Shown here: in pieces, positions 8,591 through 16,391 of the stretch
Position numbering within the stretch: the stretch's first letter is position 1
How the letters are laid out: the number at the start of each line of letters is the position of its first letter
DNA from: Oceanibium sediminis
Lineage (GTDB): Bacteria > Pseudomonadota > Alphaproteobacteria > Rhodobacterales > Rhodobacteraceae
Assembly: GCF_003265325.1 (NCBI RefSeq)
Contig: NZ_QGNX01000001.1
Location: 372,001 to 436,000 of the forward strand
DNA: 64,000 nucleotides
Reading direction: 5' to 3'
Made by a program: the position numbers and the translations under genes
Notes under the pieces: generated by a model
Told to the model about the DNA's origin: nothing
The model's database searches: none
What the model saw: only the letters and a program-made list of their open reading frames with translations

Positions 8591-9477
8591 GCACCCTTGA
8601 AAACGAAACCTCGCTGCTGGGTCTTGCCGGCAAGGTCGCCCTGATCACCGGCGGCGGCGCGGGGATCGGGCGCGCCACGGCGGAACTGTTCGCCCGCGCC
8701 GGAATGCGCGTCGCCGTGGCCGAGATCGACGCCGAGCGTGTCGCTGACACGACCGCCACGCTGAAGGACCTGGGCTCGGACGCGCTGGTGATACAGGCGG
8801 ACGTGCGCGACAAGGCCGACGTCGCCCGCATCATCGACACGATCCGCGAGCGTTATGGCCGCCTCGACGTGCTGATGAACAACGTGGGCGATTTCCTGCG
8901 CTACAAGTCCTACTTCGTCGATTCGACCGAGGACCAGTGGGAAGACCTGCACCAGATCAACCTGATGCACATCTTCCGCGTCACCAAGGCGGCGATCCCG
9001 CTGATGCAGGAAACCGGCGGCGGCAGCATCATCAACGTCTCCACGGTCGAGGCGTTCCGGGGCATTCCGATGACCGTGGTCTATTCCGCCTACAACGCGG
9101 CGATCACCGGCTTCACGCAAAGCCTGTCGGTGGAGCTTGGCCAGGACCGGATCCGCGTCAACGCCATCGCGCCGGAGACGACAGATTCCGCGCAGATCAC
9201 CGCGAAGTCGCGGGTGCCGGCGGAAAACCGGGGCGACATGGAACGCTGGTTCCCGCTCGGGCGCTTCGGGCTCGGCTCGGATTCCGCCGGGGCGGCGCTT
9301 TTCCTCGCGTCGGATACGCTGTCGGGCTGGGTCACGGGCCAGACGATCATGGTGGACGGCGGCGTGATGACCGCCGGGGCCTGGATGCGCCTGCCCGACG
9401 GGCGCGAATGGACCCACCTGCCGATCATCGAATGCGACGGCTACACGCCGAGCAAGCTGCGCGGCGCCAAGGACTGA
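8587..9477 (+). CDS. SDR family protein lacking the catalytic lysine
   Basis: A short-chain dehydrogenase of 296 residues. The cofactor loop TGGGAGIG is at residues 21-28, the acidic residue after the second strand (AEID) suggests NAD preference, the NNVG motif is near 98-101, and the serine is in NVST at 150-153. The expected YxxxK reads Y166-S-A-Y-N170, so asparagine replaces the catalytic lysine. The C-terminus has the usual MVDGGVMT followed by a longer tail of about 35 residues. It may be a non-redox SDR or use a shifted mechanism. It forms a two-gene operon with the preceding reductase. Confidence 0.85.
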   Translation: MSTLENETSLLGLAGKVALITGGGAGIGRATAELFARAGMRVAVAEIDAERVADTTATLKDLGSDALVIQADVRDKADVARIIDTIRERYGRLDVLMNNVGDFLRYKSYFVDSTEDQWEDLHQINLMHIFRVTKAAIPLMQETGGGSIINVSTVEAFRGIPMTVVYSAYNAAITGFTQSLSVELGQDRIRVNAIAPETTDSAQITAKSRVPAENRGDMERWFPLGRFGLGSDSAGAALFLASDTLSGWVTGQTIMVDGGVMTAGAWMRLPDGREWTHLPIIECDGYTPSKLRGAKD

Positions 9478-9486
9478 GCAGCACCC

Positions 9487-9512
9487 GGCCTGTCCCCCAA
9501 GGGGGGCGGGCC
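9487..9512. terminator. Hairpin between convergent genes
   Basis: A 12-base-pair stem (GGCCTGTCCCCC with GGGGGGCGGGCC, two G-T wobbles) lies between the convergent SDR and ProC-like genes. No T-tract follows, so termination is inferred from position only. Confidence 0.4.
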
Positions 9513-9532
9513 AGTTCCGCCGCCCCACCCCC

Positions 9533-10363
9533 TCAGGACATCGCCATCGAGCGTTTGCGCGCCGCGGCCAGCGCCTTGCCGGCCATGCGGACCAGCTGGT
9601 CGGAATCGCCCAGCGCGGCCAGCCCGGCGGCGGTGGTGCCATTGGGGCTTGTCACTGTCTCTCGCAGGACTGCCGGGTCGGGGTTTTCCTCCAGCAGCCG
9701 CCCAGCCGAGACGACAGTTCCCGCGGCCAGCGCGTTCGCCACGTCGCGCGAGAGGCCTTCGGCGACCGCGGCTTCGGCCATCGCCTCGCAGAACGCGAAG
9801 TAATAGGCGGGGCCGCTGCCCGAAAGCGCGGTGACGGCGTGCAGATCATCTTCTCGCGAGACCCAGACAAAAGTGCCGACGGCCTTGAACAGAGCCTCGG
9901 CCAGGGCCTTCTGGGAAGGGGACACCCCCTCGGCGGCGAAACCGGCGCTGGCGGAATGGCCCAGCATCGCGCCGATATTCGGCATCGCGCGCACCATGGC
10001 GCGGGTCGCGTCCGTGGCCGACAGCATCCTGTCGATGCCGATCCCCGCGGCGATGGAGATCGCCACCGTCTCGGGCTCGATGCAATGCTCCAGGCCCGCA
10101 AGGGCCTCCGCCACCTGGTGGGGCTTGGTGGCCAGCACCACTGCATCGACCCGCCTGTCGTTGGGCACCGCCTCGACAGAGCTTACCCGGTCAAGGCGGT
10201 AGTTATCGGGTATCGCCGAGGGCACAGCGCCCCGGAACTCCCGGCTGGAGCGATCGACCACGACATAGTCGTGGCCGGGACCGAGCGCGCGCAACCACCC
10301 CGTAAGTAAAGCGCCGCCCATACGCCCCGCTCCCACGAGGACAATATTGCGGCGCCTTATCAT
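9533..10363 (-). CDS. proC: Pyrroline-5-carboxylate reductase family protein
   Basis: A 276-residue ProC-family enzyme; the known reaction is NAD(P)H-dependent reduction of pyrroline-5-carboxylate to proline. The N-terminal Rossmann motif is VGAGRMGGALLTGW, followed by ATKPHQV, the conserved RAMPN segment, and the family signature region ALSGSGPAYYF and ETVTSPNGTTAAGL in the C-terminal dimerisation domain. It overlaps the preceding FAD oxidoreductase by one base (TGATG), so the two are one operon. That operon has the GTATAC operator array, which suggests a catabolic role: the protein could reduce a cyclic imine produced by the flavoenzyme rather than serve in proline biosynthesis (inference). 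The symbol marks the family. Confidence 0.85.
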   Translation of the reverse strand: MIRRRNIVLVGAGRMGGALLTGWLRALGPGHDYVVVDRSSREFRGAVPSAIPDNYRLDRVSSVEAVPNDRRVDAVVLATKPHQVAEALAGLEHCIEPETVAISIAAGIGIDRMLSATDATRAMVRAMPNIGAMLGHSASAGFAAEGVSPSQKALAEALFKAVGTFVWVSREDDLHAVTALSGSGPAYYFAFCEAMAEAAVAEGLSRDVANALAAGTVVSAGRLLEENPDPAVLRETVTSPNGTTAAGLAALGDSDQLVRMAGKALAAARKRSMAMS

Positions 10364-11718
10364 CAGAGCAGGCCTTTGCCCGCCTCGCGGATGGAGGTCA
10401 TCAGCGCCTCATCCCCGTAACGCGCCAGCGAGAAGCCCTCGGCGTAGGCAGGTTTCTCGCTGCCCGCGATCCAGGCCGCGCACAGCTCGCCCGCGGCGCA
10501 GGCCGCCATGGTGCCGTACCCGGACAGGGCGCAGTTCATGTATGCCCCCTCGGGCCCCATGGGCCCGATCAGCGGCCAGTTTTCCTTCGTCATCGTGTAG
10601 TAACCGCCGTAGTGGTGCATGTTGCGGGGCAATTGCCCGATGTAGGTCTTGAGCGCGGGCGTCAGCCGTGAAGCACCGCGTAACACGATGTCGGGGAAGT
10701 TGTCATCCAGTGTGACCTGCCAATCCGCTTCAGTTGCAGATTCGTTATACGCCCAGCCCAGTTTGATCCAGCTTCCCTTGTCTCCGCCGTCTGGTCGGCA
10801 ATGAATCGCCCCCGGCATTTCCCGCGCCATCCAGGCGACATCCTCGTCCTGCAAGAGCAGTTCCCGCTCCTCATCGGTCCAGTCGATGGTCTGCGGGTCG
10901 AGGTCGATGGAAAACGGCAGCGCGCGCGGAACCGCGCCTTCGCGATCCTCGAAGGCGATCTTCTGGTGCATGACGTTCTGGACCGGCAACTCGACCCCGA
11001 GCATCGCGGCGATACGGCCCGCGAAGGGGCCGGCGGCGTTGACGAGCTGGTCCGCCCGCGCGTCCAGCGGGCCGTCGGCGGTTTCGATCCGCACGCGGTA
11101 GCCGTCGCCCGCCTGGATGTCGCTGACCTCACCGGTGATGCGGGTCAGCCCGTTCTGCTTGAGGTATTCGAGCATGTACATGCCGAGCTGCTGGCCGCTG
11201 ATATCGCCGCCCCGGCGCACGTGGACGATGGCGCGCACCTCCGGGTCGTAGCCCGGGAAGTGCTTCGCGATGAGCGCGCGGTCCTGCAGGATATCCACAC
11301 CGTCCGGCACGCCTTCCCAGTCGGGCTTCTCGAAGCCGTGGTAGGCGGCGCTGCCGGTTCCGTCGTGGAAGCGGATCAACGCCTCGGCCTGGTCCTCGAA
11401 ACCGGCGTGCAGCTGGGCGACCAGCGGGTCGATATCCTTCGCGCGGGTGGCAAGGGCGTAGCCCCGGCGGTTCATGTTGATCCGGTTGCCGGAGTCGCGG
11501 GCGATCTCTTCCATCAGGTCGATACTGCGGTTGGTGAAGGCGACCATGGCGGGATGCGACCACCAGTTGCGGTAGTTCTCGCCCGACTGGGCCGAGGTGA
11601 AGGCCATCGGCTGATCGCGGTCGACCAGGGTGATGTCGGTGTGGCCATGGGTGCGCGCCAGGTAATAGGCCGTGGCGATCCCGATGATGCCGGTTCCGAT
11701 GACGATGGTTGAGGGCAT
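10363..11718 (-). CDS. FAD-dependent amine/amino acid oxidoreductase (DAO family)
   Basis: A 451-residue flavoprotein of the D-amino acid oxidase/sarcosine oxidase/glycine oxidase superfamily. The dinucleotide fold starts at once: STIVIGTGIIGIATAYYLA at residues 3-21, with the acidic VDRD at the end of the second strand. SAQSGENYRNWW follows, at the usual flavin-contact position. The C-terminal part has GGYYTMTKENWPLIGPMGPEG and ALSGYGTMAACAAGELCAAWI, typical of the second FAD-binding segment. Such enzymes oxidise C-N bonds to imines. It is the first gene of the operon with the ProC-like reductase and has three phased GTATAC-type sites upstream, so it belongs to the local GntR regulon. The substrate is unknown. 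Confidence 0.88.
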   Translation of the reverse strand: MPSTIVIGTGIIGIATAYYLARTHGHTDITLVDRDQPMAFTSAQSGENYRNWWSHPAMVAFTNRSIDLMEEIARDSGNRINMNRRGYALATRAKDIDPLVAQLHAGFEDQAEALIRFHDGTGSAAYHGFEKPDWEGVPDGVDILQDRALIAKHFPGYDPEVRAIVHVRRGGDISGQQLGMYMLEYLKQNGLTRITGEVSDIQAGDGYRVRIETADGPLDARADQLVNAAGPFAGRIAAMLGVELPVQNVMHQKIAFEDREGAVPRALPFSIDLDPQTIDWTDEERELLLQDEDVAWMAREMPGAIHCRPDGGDKGSWIKLGWAYNESATEADWQVTLDDNFPDIVLRGASRLTPALKTYIGQLPRNMHHYGGYYTMTKENWPLIGPMGPEGAYMNCALSGYGTMAACAAGELCAAWIAGSEKPAYAEGFSLARYGDEALMTSIREAGKGLL

Positions 11719-11757
11719 GGGATGGGTGCTCCGATCGTGAGGGATGATTGCTTTGCG

Positions 11758-11807
11758 TCGTATCCGTATTTACATAATCGTATACGATTAGCAACTCTCG
11801 TATCCGG
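11758..11807 (-). promoter_or_regulatory. Three phased GTATAC-type operators upstream of the FAD oxidoreductase
   Basis: Cores GTATCC (11760-11765), GTATAC (11780-11785) and GTATCC (11800-11805) are centred exactly 20 bp apart. The middle site is the perfect 14-base palindrome AATCGTATACGATT. The array lies 42-87 bases upstream of the FAD oxidoreductase ATG. It matches the arrays at four other promoters of this cluster and is the probable binding site of the GntR/FCD regulator encoded at 13219. Confidence 0.72.
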
Positions 11808-11852
11808 CATGCGCCGCGGCTTGCCGCCCGCCCGTTTCGAGCGCGGCGCCGC

Positions 11853-12866
11853 TCAGGCGGGCAGGCGCTCGCCCTCGGCCTCCGCCTCGGCGAACAGGGC
11901 GTGGATCTCCTCCGCCGGCACCCCGTCCGAGATGCAGACGATGCGCGTGCGCCGGTCCTCACTGGGCCAGTCGGCCAGTTCCTCGGGCGGGTGGAACAGG
12001 TGCTGGATGCCGTGGATGACGGAGGGGCGCTCGGCACCCTCGATGTTCAGCAGGCCTTTTACCCGCAACAGGTTCGGCCCATGGGCGGCAACCAGCCGGT
12101 CGATCCAGCCAGAGACGGTATCCCACGTCACCGGCGCGTCGCGCAGGATCGCGGTGGAGCCGATGTTCCCGCCCCCGCCATGCAGCGATTGCACAGATGA
12201 TTTCGCGCGGCTCAGCCAGAATTCCGGGTCCAGCCGGTCCGCCGCACCGTCGGTGCGGGTTTCGAACAACTGCCGGTCTACCCGGTCAAGGCTGCGCAGC
12301 ATGATCTCAGCCCCCGGGTTCAGCCGTTGCAGGTTGGCGCGCAACATCTCCAACGCGTCACCTTTGGCGATATCGGCCTTGGTGATGCAGATCCGGTCGG
12401 CCAGTGCCACCTGGCGCCCCGCCTCGGCATAGCGCTCCAGCACCGAAGCGCCGTTCACCGCGTCCACCAGCGTCACGATGCCGGTCAGCTCGAAGGCCAG
12501 CATCACCTGGAAGTCGTTCATCATCCCGTGCACCACCGGCACCGGATCGGCCAGCCCGGTGGTTTCGATCACCACGCGCGAGAACGGCTCGATCCGGCCC
12601 GCGCGCAAGTCGTCGTGCAAGCCCTTCAGCGCCTCCACCAGGTCGCCGCGGACCGAACAGCAGATGCAGCCGTTTTCCAGCAGGACGACGTTTTCGCTGG
12701 TCTGGCGCATCAGCTGGTGGTCCAGGCCGACCTCTCCGAATTCGTTGACGATGACCAGCGCGGGTTCGACCCCGGGCGTCGAGAGGTAGTCGTTCAGCAG
12801 GGTCGTCTTGCCACTTCCAAGGTGACCAGTCAGCAAGACCACCGGTATGCGCGTGGATCCGAACAT
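11853..12866 (-). CDS. COG0523/CobW-family GTPase, probable metallochaperone
   Basis: A 337-residue G3E GTPase. The ATG at 12866 is chosen because the protein then starts just before the first strand, with AAGGA and GGGGGA sequences upstream. The P-loop GHLGSGKT is at residues 14-21, the family metal-binding motif CICC at 67-70, then ETTGLADP and ITKAD for switch/guanine recognition. The C-terminal CobW_C domain follows (VKGLLNIEGAERPSVIHGIQHLFH). Family members insert or deliver Zn, Co or Fe to client enzymes. Nothing for cobalamin lies nearby. The shared operators suggest its client is an enzyme of this regulon, most simply the metal-dependent amidohydrolase at 17619 (inference). Confidence 0.88.
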   Translation of the reverse strand: MFGSTRIPVVLLTGHLGSGKTTLLNDYLSTPGVEPALVIVNEFGEVGLDHQLMRQTSENVVLLENGCICCSVRGDLVEALKGLHDDLRAGRIEPFSRVVIETTGLADPVPVVHGMMNDFQVMLAFELTGIVTLVDAVNGASVLERYAEAGRQVALADRICITKADIAKGDALEMLRANLQRLNPGAEIMLRSLDRVDRQLFETRTDGAADRLDPEFWLSRAKSSVQSLHGGGGNIGSTAILRDAPVTWDTVSGWIDRLVAAHGPNLLRVKGLLNIEGAERPSVIHGIQHLFHPPEELADWPSEDRRTRIVCISDGVPAEEIHALFAEAEAEGERLPA

Positions 12867-12951
12867 CGCGTGTCCCCCATTCCTTGGTGGCCCAGTCCGG
12901 CGCATTCCGCGACATGGCGCGCAGGGCTTGTTTCGCCCGCGTTGCCGCTGG

Positions 12952-13001
12952 AATTATACGATGCTGAGCCTTTGTATACCTACAGCAGCCCGCGTATCAT
13001 G
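12952..13001 (-). promoter_or_regulatory. Three phased GTATAC-type operators upstream of the CobW-family gene
   Basis: Cores TTATAC (12954-12959), GTATAC (12974-12979) and GTATCA (12994-12999) are centred 20 bp apart. They lie 88-133 bases upstream of the CobW-family ATG. The central core is a perfect hexamer palindrome; the flanking two are degenerate, as at 11758-11807. Confidence 0.62.
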
Positions 13002-13148
13002 GCGGCGGGGCACCCTCAAGAACCGTCCGCCCTCGTCCCTTCTGCGGGGACAGAGAGGATTGACCAGCCGGTTCAGGTCGCTAGGCTTCCTCAGCCTTGC
13101 CATATTCCATGCGGCACCGGGGCGAAAATACAACAACGCCTTGGCGTT

Positions 13149-13178
13149 TCGTATAAATATGCTACAAATAGTATACGA
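13149..13178 (+). promoter_or_regulatory. Two phased GTATAC-type operators upstream of gntR
   Basis: Cores GTATAA (13151-13156) and GTATAC (13171-13176) are centred 20 bp apart, 43-68 bases before the gntR ATG. This suggests autoregulation. The surrounding AT-rich stretch (13145-13190) stands out against the GC-rich background and probably includes the promoter. Confidence 0.65.
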
Positions 13179-13218
13179 ATTAGAAGAATGAATTTCGCGC
13201 GAAAAGCAAAGGGCCAAC

Positions 13219-13875
13219 ATGACAAAGCCGGCACATCTGACCACGACCTCCCAGCCGATCTATGACAGCCTGCGGGACGAGATCCTGTCCGGCGCCATCC
13301 GGCCGGGGGAACCGCTGCGTCAGGATGAAATCGCCAAGCGTCATGGAATCAGCAAGATCCCCGTGCGCGAAGCGCTTCTGAAGCTGGAGGCGGACGGTTT
13401 CGTGCTGTTTCGCAAGAACCGCGGCGCGATGGTGCGCGAACTGAGCGCCGCCGAGCTGCTGCACCTGATGGACATTCGCGTCGCCCTGGAATGCAAGGCG
13501 CTGGAACTGGCGATCCCGAACATGATCCAGTCCGACTTCGACGTGATGCACGCGCTGCTGAAGCAATACGCAGAGGTGGAGACCGTCGAGCATTGGAGCA
13601 GCATGAACCAGAGCTTCCACAACGCCCTGTACGAGCCCTGCGGCAACGCCCAGCTTCTGGACATGATCCGCGACATCCAGCAGCGCATGGGCCCCGCCCT
13701 GCGCCTGCTGATGACCGAGGCGAGCGGGCTTGACCGCCCCAACGAGGAACATCACGCGATCCTCTCGGCCTGCGAAAGCGGCGACGTCACGGGCGCGGTG
13801 GACCTGCTGCGCGCCCATATCGAGACGTCCAAGAAGGAAACCGCCGCCCGGCTGCGCCGCCGCGACACCGTCTAG
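13219..13875 (+). CDS. GntR family transcriptional regulator with FCD ligand domain
   Basis: A 218-residue regulator of the FadR/VanR branch of GntR. The winged helix-turn-helix occupies residues about 10-75: IYDSLRDEILSGAIRPGE, then ISKIPVREALLKLEADGFV. The all-helical FCD domain follows, with metal/ligand residues in MDIRVALE, SMNQSFHNALYEP and NEEHHAILSACESGD. AAGGG lies ahead of the ATG. FCD regulators bind short palindromes and respond to small carboxylates. Phased GTATAC sites lie before its own gene and before the FAD oxidoreductase, CobW, TRAP and amidohydrolase genes, so it is the best candidate for the cluster's local regulator. Whether it represses or activates is not shown. Confidence 0.92.
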   Translation: MTKPAHLTTTSQPIYDSLRDEILSGAIRPGEPLRQDEIAKRHGISKIPVREALLKLEADGFVLFRKNRGAMVRELSAAELLHLMDIRVALECKALELAIPNMIQSDFDVMHALLKQYAEVETVEHWSSMNQSFHNALYEPCGNAQLLDMIRDIQQRMGPALRLLMTEASGLDRPNEEHHAILSACESGDVTGAVDLLRAHIETSKKETAARLRRRDTV

Positions 13876-13898
13876 GCGCGGCCTGTCCTCCAGATGCA

Positions 13899-13935
13899 GA
13901 ACGCCCGCCGGAACCACCGGCGGGCGTTCTTGTTT
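13899..13935. terminator. Bidirectional Rho-independent terminator
   Basis: A perfect 13-base-pair stem (GAACGCCCGCCGG, loop AACCA, CCGGCGGGCGTTC) is followed by TTGTTT on the plus strand. It lies between gntR and the convergent GAF/TRAP operon and can serve both. Confidence 0.85.
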
Positions 13936-13972
13936 CCGGCCCCGTGGGGCGGCCAGGGGGCTGGCGCGCGCC

Positions 13973-14467
13973 TCACCCCTCCATCAACAGTGCGGGCACC
14001 AGGAAGGACGCGACCAGCTTCAGAAGCTCGGCGTCCGCCGGGTCATAGCTGTCGCGCCGCGCGCTCATGTTCAGCACGCCGATGGTGCGCCCCTTGTGGC
14101 GGACCGGCGCGCAGAAGCTCGAATCCCGGCCCATGCTCAGCGACAATTCCGCGTCGGGGTAGGCCCAGCGCATGTCCGCCTCGCCGTTGCCCAGCCAGAC
14201 CCGCCCCGCCTTCAGCACCACGTCTCCCCAGGGGGTGTCGCCCATGGGCTTGCGCCCACCGATGGGATACACCTCCTCGTTGGTGCTGAAGACGCGCCCG
14301 ATCTCGCGGCTGTCGGGCAGATGCCGCAGGATGGTCAGCAGCATGAAGCCGAACCGCGCTTCGCAGAACGCGGCAACCGCGCCATGGATCGGACCGGGCG
14401 TCCGGGCTTCCGCGACAGCCTCTGCCAGGGGCAGAAGGGCCAGCGCGGGAAGGTCGGTGTTGCGCAT
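13973..14467 (-). CDS. GAF domain-containing protein
   Basis: A 164-residue protein that is essentially one GAF domain: FGFMLLTILRHLPDSREIGRVFST, a central VWLGNGEADMRWAYPDAE, SFCAPVRHKGRTIGVLNMSA near residue 120-140, and a closing helix with ELLKLVASFLVPAL. No output domain is attached. The ATG at 14467 lies two bases after the TRAP large-permease stop; a GTG at 14473 would overlap that stop (GTGA), so the gene is translationally coupled either way. As the last gene of the TRAP operon it may sense the transported ligand or act as an enzyme-like GAF protein. No function can be assigned. Confidence 0.8.
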   Translation of the reverse strand: MRNTDLPALALLPLAEAVAEARTPGPIHGAVAAFCEARFGFMLLTILRHLPDSREIGRVFSTNEEVYPIGGRKPMGDTPWGDVVLKAGRVWLGNGEADMRWAYPDAELSLSMGRDSSFCAPVRHKGRTIGVLNMSARRDSYDPADAELLKLVASFLVPALLMEG

Positions 14468-14469
14468 GG

Positions 14470-15783
14470 TCACGGCCCGTAGATCAGGTTGGGGAACCAG
14501 AGCGCGATCTGCGGAAAGACCGCCAGTAGCAGCACGCCCACGACCATCAGCGCAAAGAACGGGAACGCCGCCTTCGCCACCCGGCTGATCGGATAGCCCG
14601 TCGCGCCCTGAAGCACGAACAGGTTGAAGCCGATGGGCGGGGTCACCGCCGCCATCTCGATCATGAGGACCAGGTAGACGCCGAACCAGATCGGGTCGAA
14701 CCCGGCCTGCACGATCAGCGGCAGCGCGATGGGCAGGCTCATCACCACGATGGAGTTGCCGTCCAGCAGGAACCCGAGCCCGAGGTAGAACAGCGACAGG
14801 ATCGCCAGCAGTCCCCAGGGCGACAGGTTCAGGCTGGCGATCCCCGCGGCCACGTCGGCCGGGATGTGCAGGAAGCCCATGGTGGTCGACAGCACCGCCG
14901 CCGCGATCAGCAGCACGCAAATCATGGTGGAGGTGCGCAGCGCCCCCATCAGCGACTCCGTGATCAGCCGGACCGAGAATTGCCCCGTCAGGATGACGAT
15001 CAGCAGGCTCATGCAGACACCCACGGCAGCCGCCTCGGACGGGGTGGCGATCCCGGAATAGATCGAGCCGAGGACGATCACCATCAGCACCAAGAGCGGC
15101 AGCAGGTCGAGGAACGCCCCGAGGAAATCCCGCAAGCCGTAGCGCTGCCGCTCACCCGGCACCAGCGACGGGTTCATCAGGCTGCGCAGCACGATGTAGC
15201 CGGTGAACAGGCCGGAAATCATCAGCCCCGGCAGGACCCCGGCCGCGAACAGGCGCGCGACGGATTCCTCGGCCAGGATGCCGTAGACGATCATCACCAG
15301 CGACGGCGGGATCATCAGCCCCAGGCTGCCCGCCCCGGCGAGCGAGCCGATGGCCAGCGACTTGTCGTAGCCGCGCCCGAACAGCTCACGCGTGGTGATC
15401 TTGCCCACCGTCGCCGTCGTCGCGGTGGACGAGCCGGACACGGCGGCGAACATGGTGCAGCCCATGACGTTGGTGTGCAGCAGGCGCCCCGGGATCATGT
15501 TGACGAAGGGGGACAGGCCGCGGAACAGCCGCATGGAGATATCGGTGCGGAAGACGATCTCGCCCATCCAGATGAACATCGGGATCGCCGACAGTTCCCA
15601 GGCGGCGGCGTAGCGGTTCACGATCGCCGCCGTGATGGTGCCGATCCGCGCGAGGTTCATGTCTCCGATCAGCCACAAAGAGGTGACCGAGACGAGCGCG
15701 ATGCTGGCGAACACCCAAAGCCCCGCCGACAGGAAGACGATGAGAATGCCGAATACGGTAAAGGCCGCCAGAAGTGCGTCCAT
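14470..15783 (-). CDS. dctM: TRAP transporter large permease (DctM type)
   Basis: A 437-residue membrane protein of the TRAP-T large subunit family, typical length and about 12-13 hydrophobic segments. Characteristic stretches are MIPGRLLHTNVMGCTMFAAVSGSSTATTATVG, GAGSLGLMIPPSLVMIVYG, SEAAAVGV and FLLDGNSIVVMSLPIALPL, and TPPIGFNLFVLQG near the C-terminus. It forms the Na+-driven translocation channel with the small subunit encoded just upstream (13-base gap). Substrate specificity lies in the DctP protein at 16392. Confidence 0.92.
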   Translation of the reverse strand: MDALLAAFTVFGILIVFLSAGLWVFASIALVSVTSLWLIGDMNLARIGTITAAIVNRYAAAWELSAIPMFIWMGEIVFRTDISMRLFRGLSPFVNMIPGRLLHTNVMGCTMFAAVSGSSTATTATVGKITTRELFGRGYDKSLAIGSLAGAGSLGLMIPPSLVMIVYGILAEESVARLFAAGVLPGLMISGLFTGYIVLRSLMNPSLVPGERQRYGLRDFLGAFLDLLPLLVLMVIVLGSIYSGIATPSEAAAVGVCMSLLIVILTGQFSVRLITESLMGALRTSTMICVLLIAAAVLSTTMGFLHIPADVAAGIASLNLSPWGLLAILSLFYLGLGFLLDGNSIVVMSLPIALPLIVQAGFDPIWFGVYLVLMIEMAAVTPPIGFNLFVLQGATGYPISRVAKAAFPFFALMVVGVLLLAVFPQIALWFPNLIYGP

Positions 15784-15796
15784 GAAAGGAAACTCC

Positions 15797-16321
15797 TTAT
15801 TGCTCTTGGTGGTCCAGGACCATGCCCGGCGCGGGTGACGGATGATCGTTGATGCGTTGCAACGCGTGCGCCACCAGTTGCAGGGCGAACAGGAGCAGGC
15901 CGACCAGGATCAGCGACTCGGGGATCCAGATCGGCACCTCGGCCGAGGTGGCCGAGACGGTGCCGCGCTCATAAGCGCGCGCGGCGCGGACCCAGAACAT
16001 CCAGGCCAGCCCCAGCACCAGCACCCCGGTCGCCAGCGCGCCGATGGCGTCCAGCCAGCGTTGCTGGTTGTAGGACAGGCGCGTGCTCAGCAGGTTCACG
16101 CGGATCATGCTGCCGTTTTCCATCGTGTAGCCCAGCGACCAGACGATGCAGACCGACAGGCCGTAGCCGAGGAACTCGTCCTGCACGAATGTCGACGTGG
16201 AAAAGAAGTACCGCAGCACGATCTCGTAGGCGATGAAGGCGACCATCGCGACCAGCGCGGCGGCGGCGATAATCGCCGATCCTTGCGAGATCCGGTAAAC
16301 GGCAAGGTAGAAACGGGACAC
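15797..16321 (-). CDS. dctQ: TRAP transporter small permease (DctQ type)
   Basis: A 174-residue membrane protein with four hydrophobic segments and the family pattern: an early IAAAALVAMVAFIAYEIVLRYFF, then FVQDEFLGYGLSVCIVWSLGYTMENGSMIRVNLL, which is the typical DctQ core. The C-terminus after residue 150 is charged and cytoplasmic. It sits between dctP and dctM in the standard P-Q-M order on the minus strand. Confidence 0.9.
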   Translation of the reverse strand: MSRFYLAVYRISQGSAIIAAAALVAMVAFIAYEIVLRYFFSTSTFVQDEFLGYGLSVCIVWSLGYTMENGSMIRVNLLSTRLSYNQQRWLDAIGALATGVLVLGLAWMFWVRAARAYERGTVSATSAEVPIWIPESLILVGLLLFALQLVAHALQRINDHPSPAPGMVLDHQEQ

Positions 16322-16350
16322 GTCGAAGCCTCCTGCTGAGTGTGGGGGCG

Positions 16351-16377
16351 CCGGGGGGCGGCGAACGCCCCCCCCGG
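16351..16377 (-). terminator. Strong hairpin between dctP and dctQ
   Basis: CCGGGGGGCG pairs with CGCCCCCCCCGG around a five-base loop in the 70-base gap after dctP. No T-tract follows, so it more probably attenuates read-through or protects the dctP mRNA 3' end than acts as a full terminator. It would give more binding protein than permease. Confidence 0.5.
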
Positions 16378-16391
16378 ACAGGGTTACGCGC

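Larger units (their letters stand above)
12867..13218. promoter_or_regulatory. 352-bp divergent regulatory region cobW-like / gntR
   Basis: This is the only gap above 300 bases in the window. I see no convincing gene in it. It holds two separate GTATAC-type arrays, one nearer the CobW-family gene and one 43-68 bases before the gntR start. The middle part (about 13005-13140) shows no recognisable element. Confidence 0.65.

Noticed and set aside
9533-10363. Assignment of the ProC-like gene to proline biosynthesis
   Set aside because: The family call is sound, but coupling to a flavin amine oxidase under a substrate-type operator argues for a catabolic role. I therefore kept only the family-level name.
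11853-12866. Cobalamin biosynthesis role for the CobW-like gene
   Set aside because: No cob genes are present in the window, and the CICC motif and length fit the wider COG0523 family.
12954-13244. Small open frames in the CobW-gntR gap
   Set aside because: They have no ribosome site or family features, and the gap is better explained by two operator arrays and promoters.
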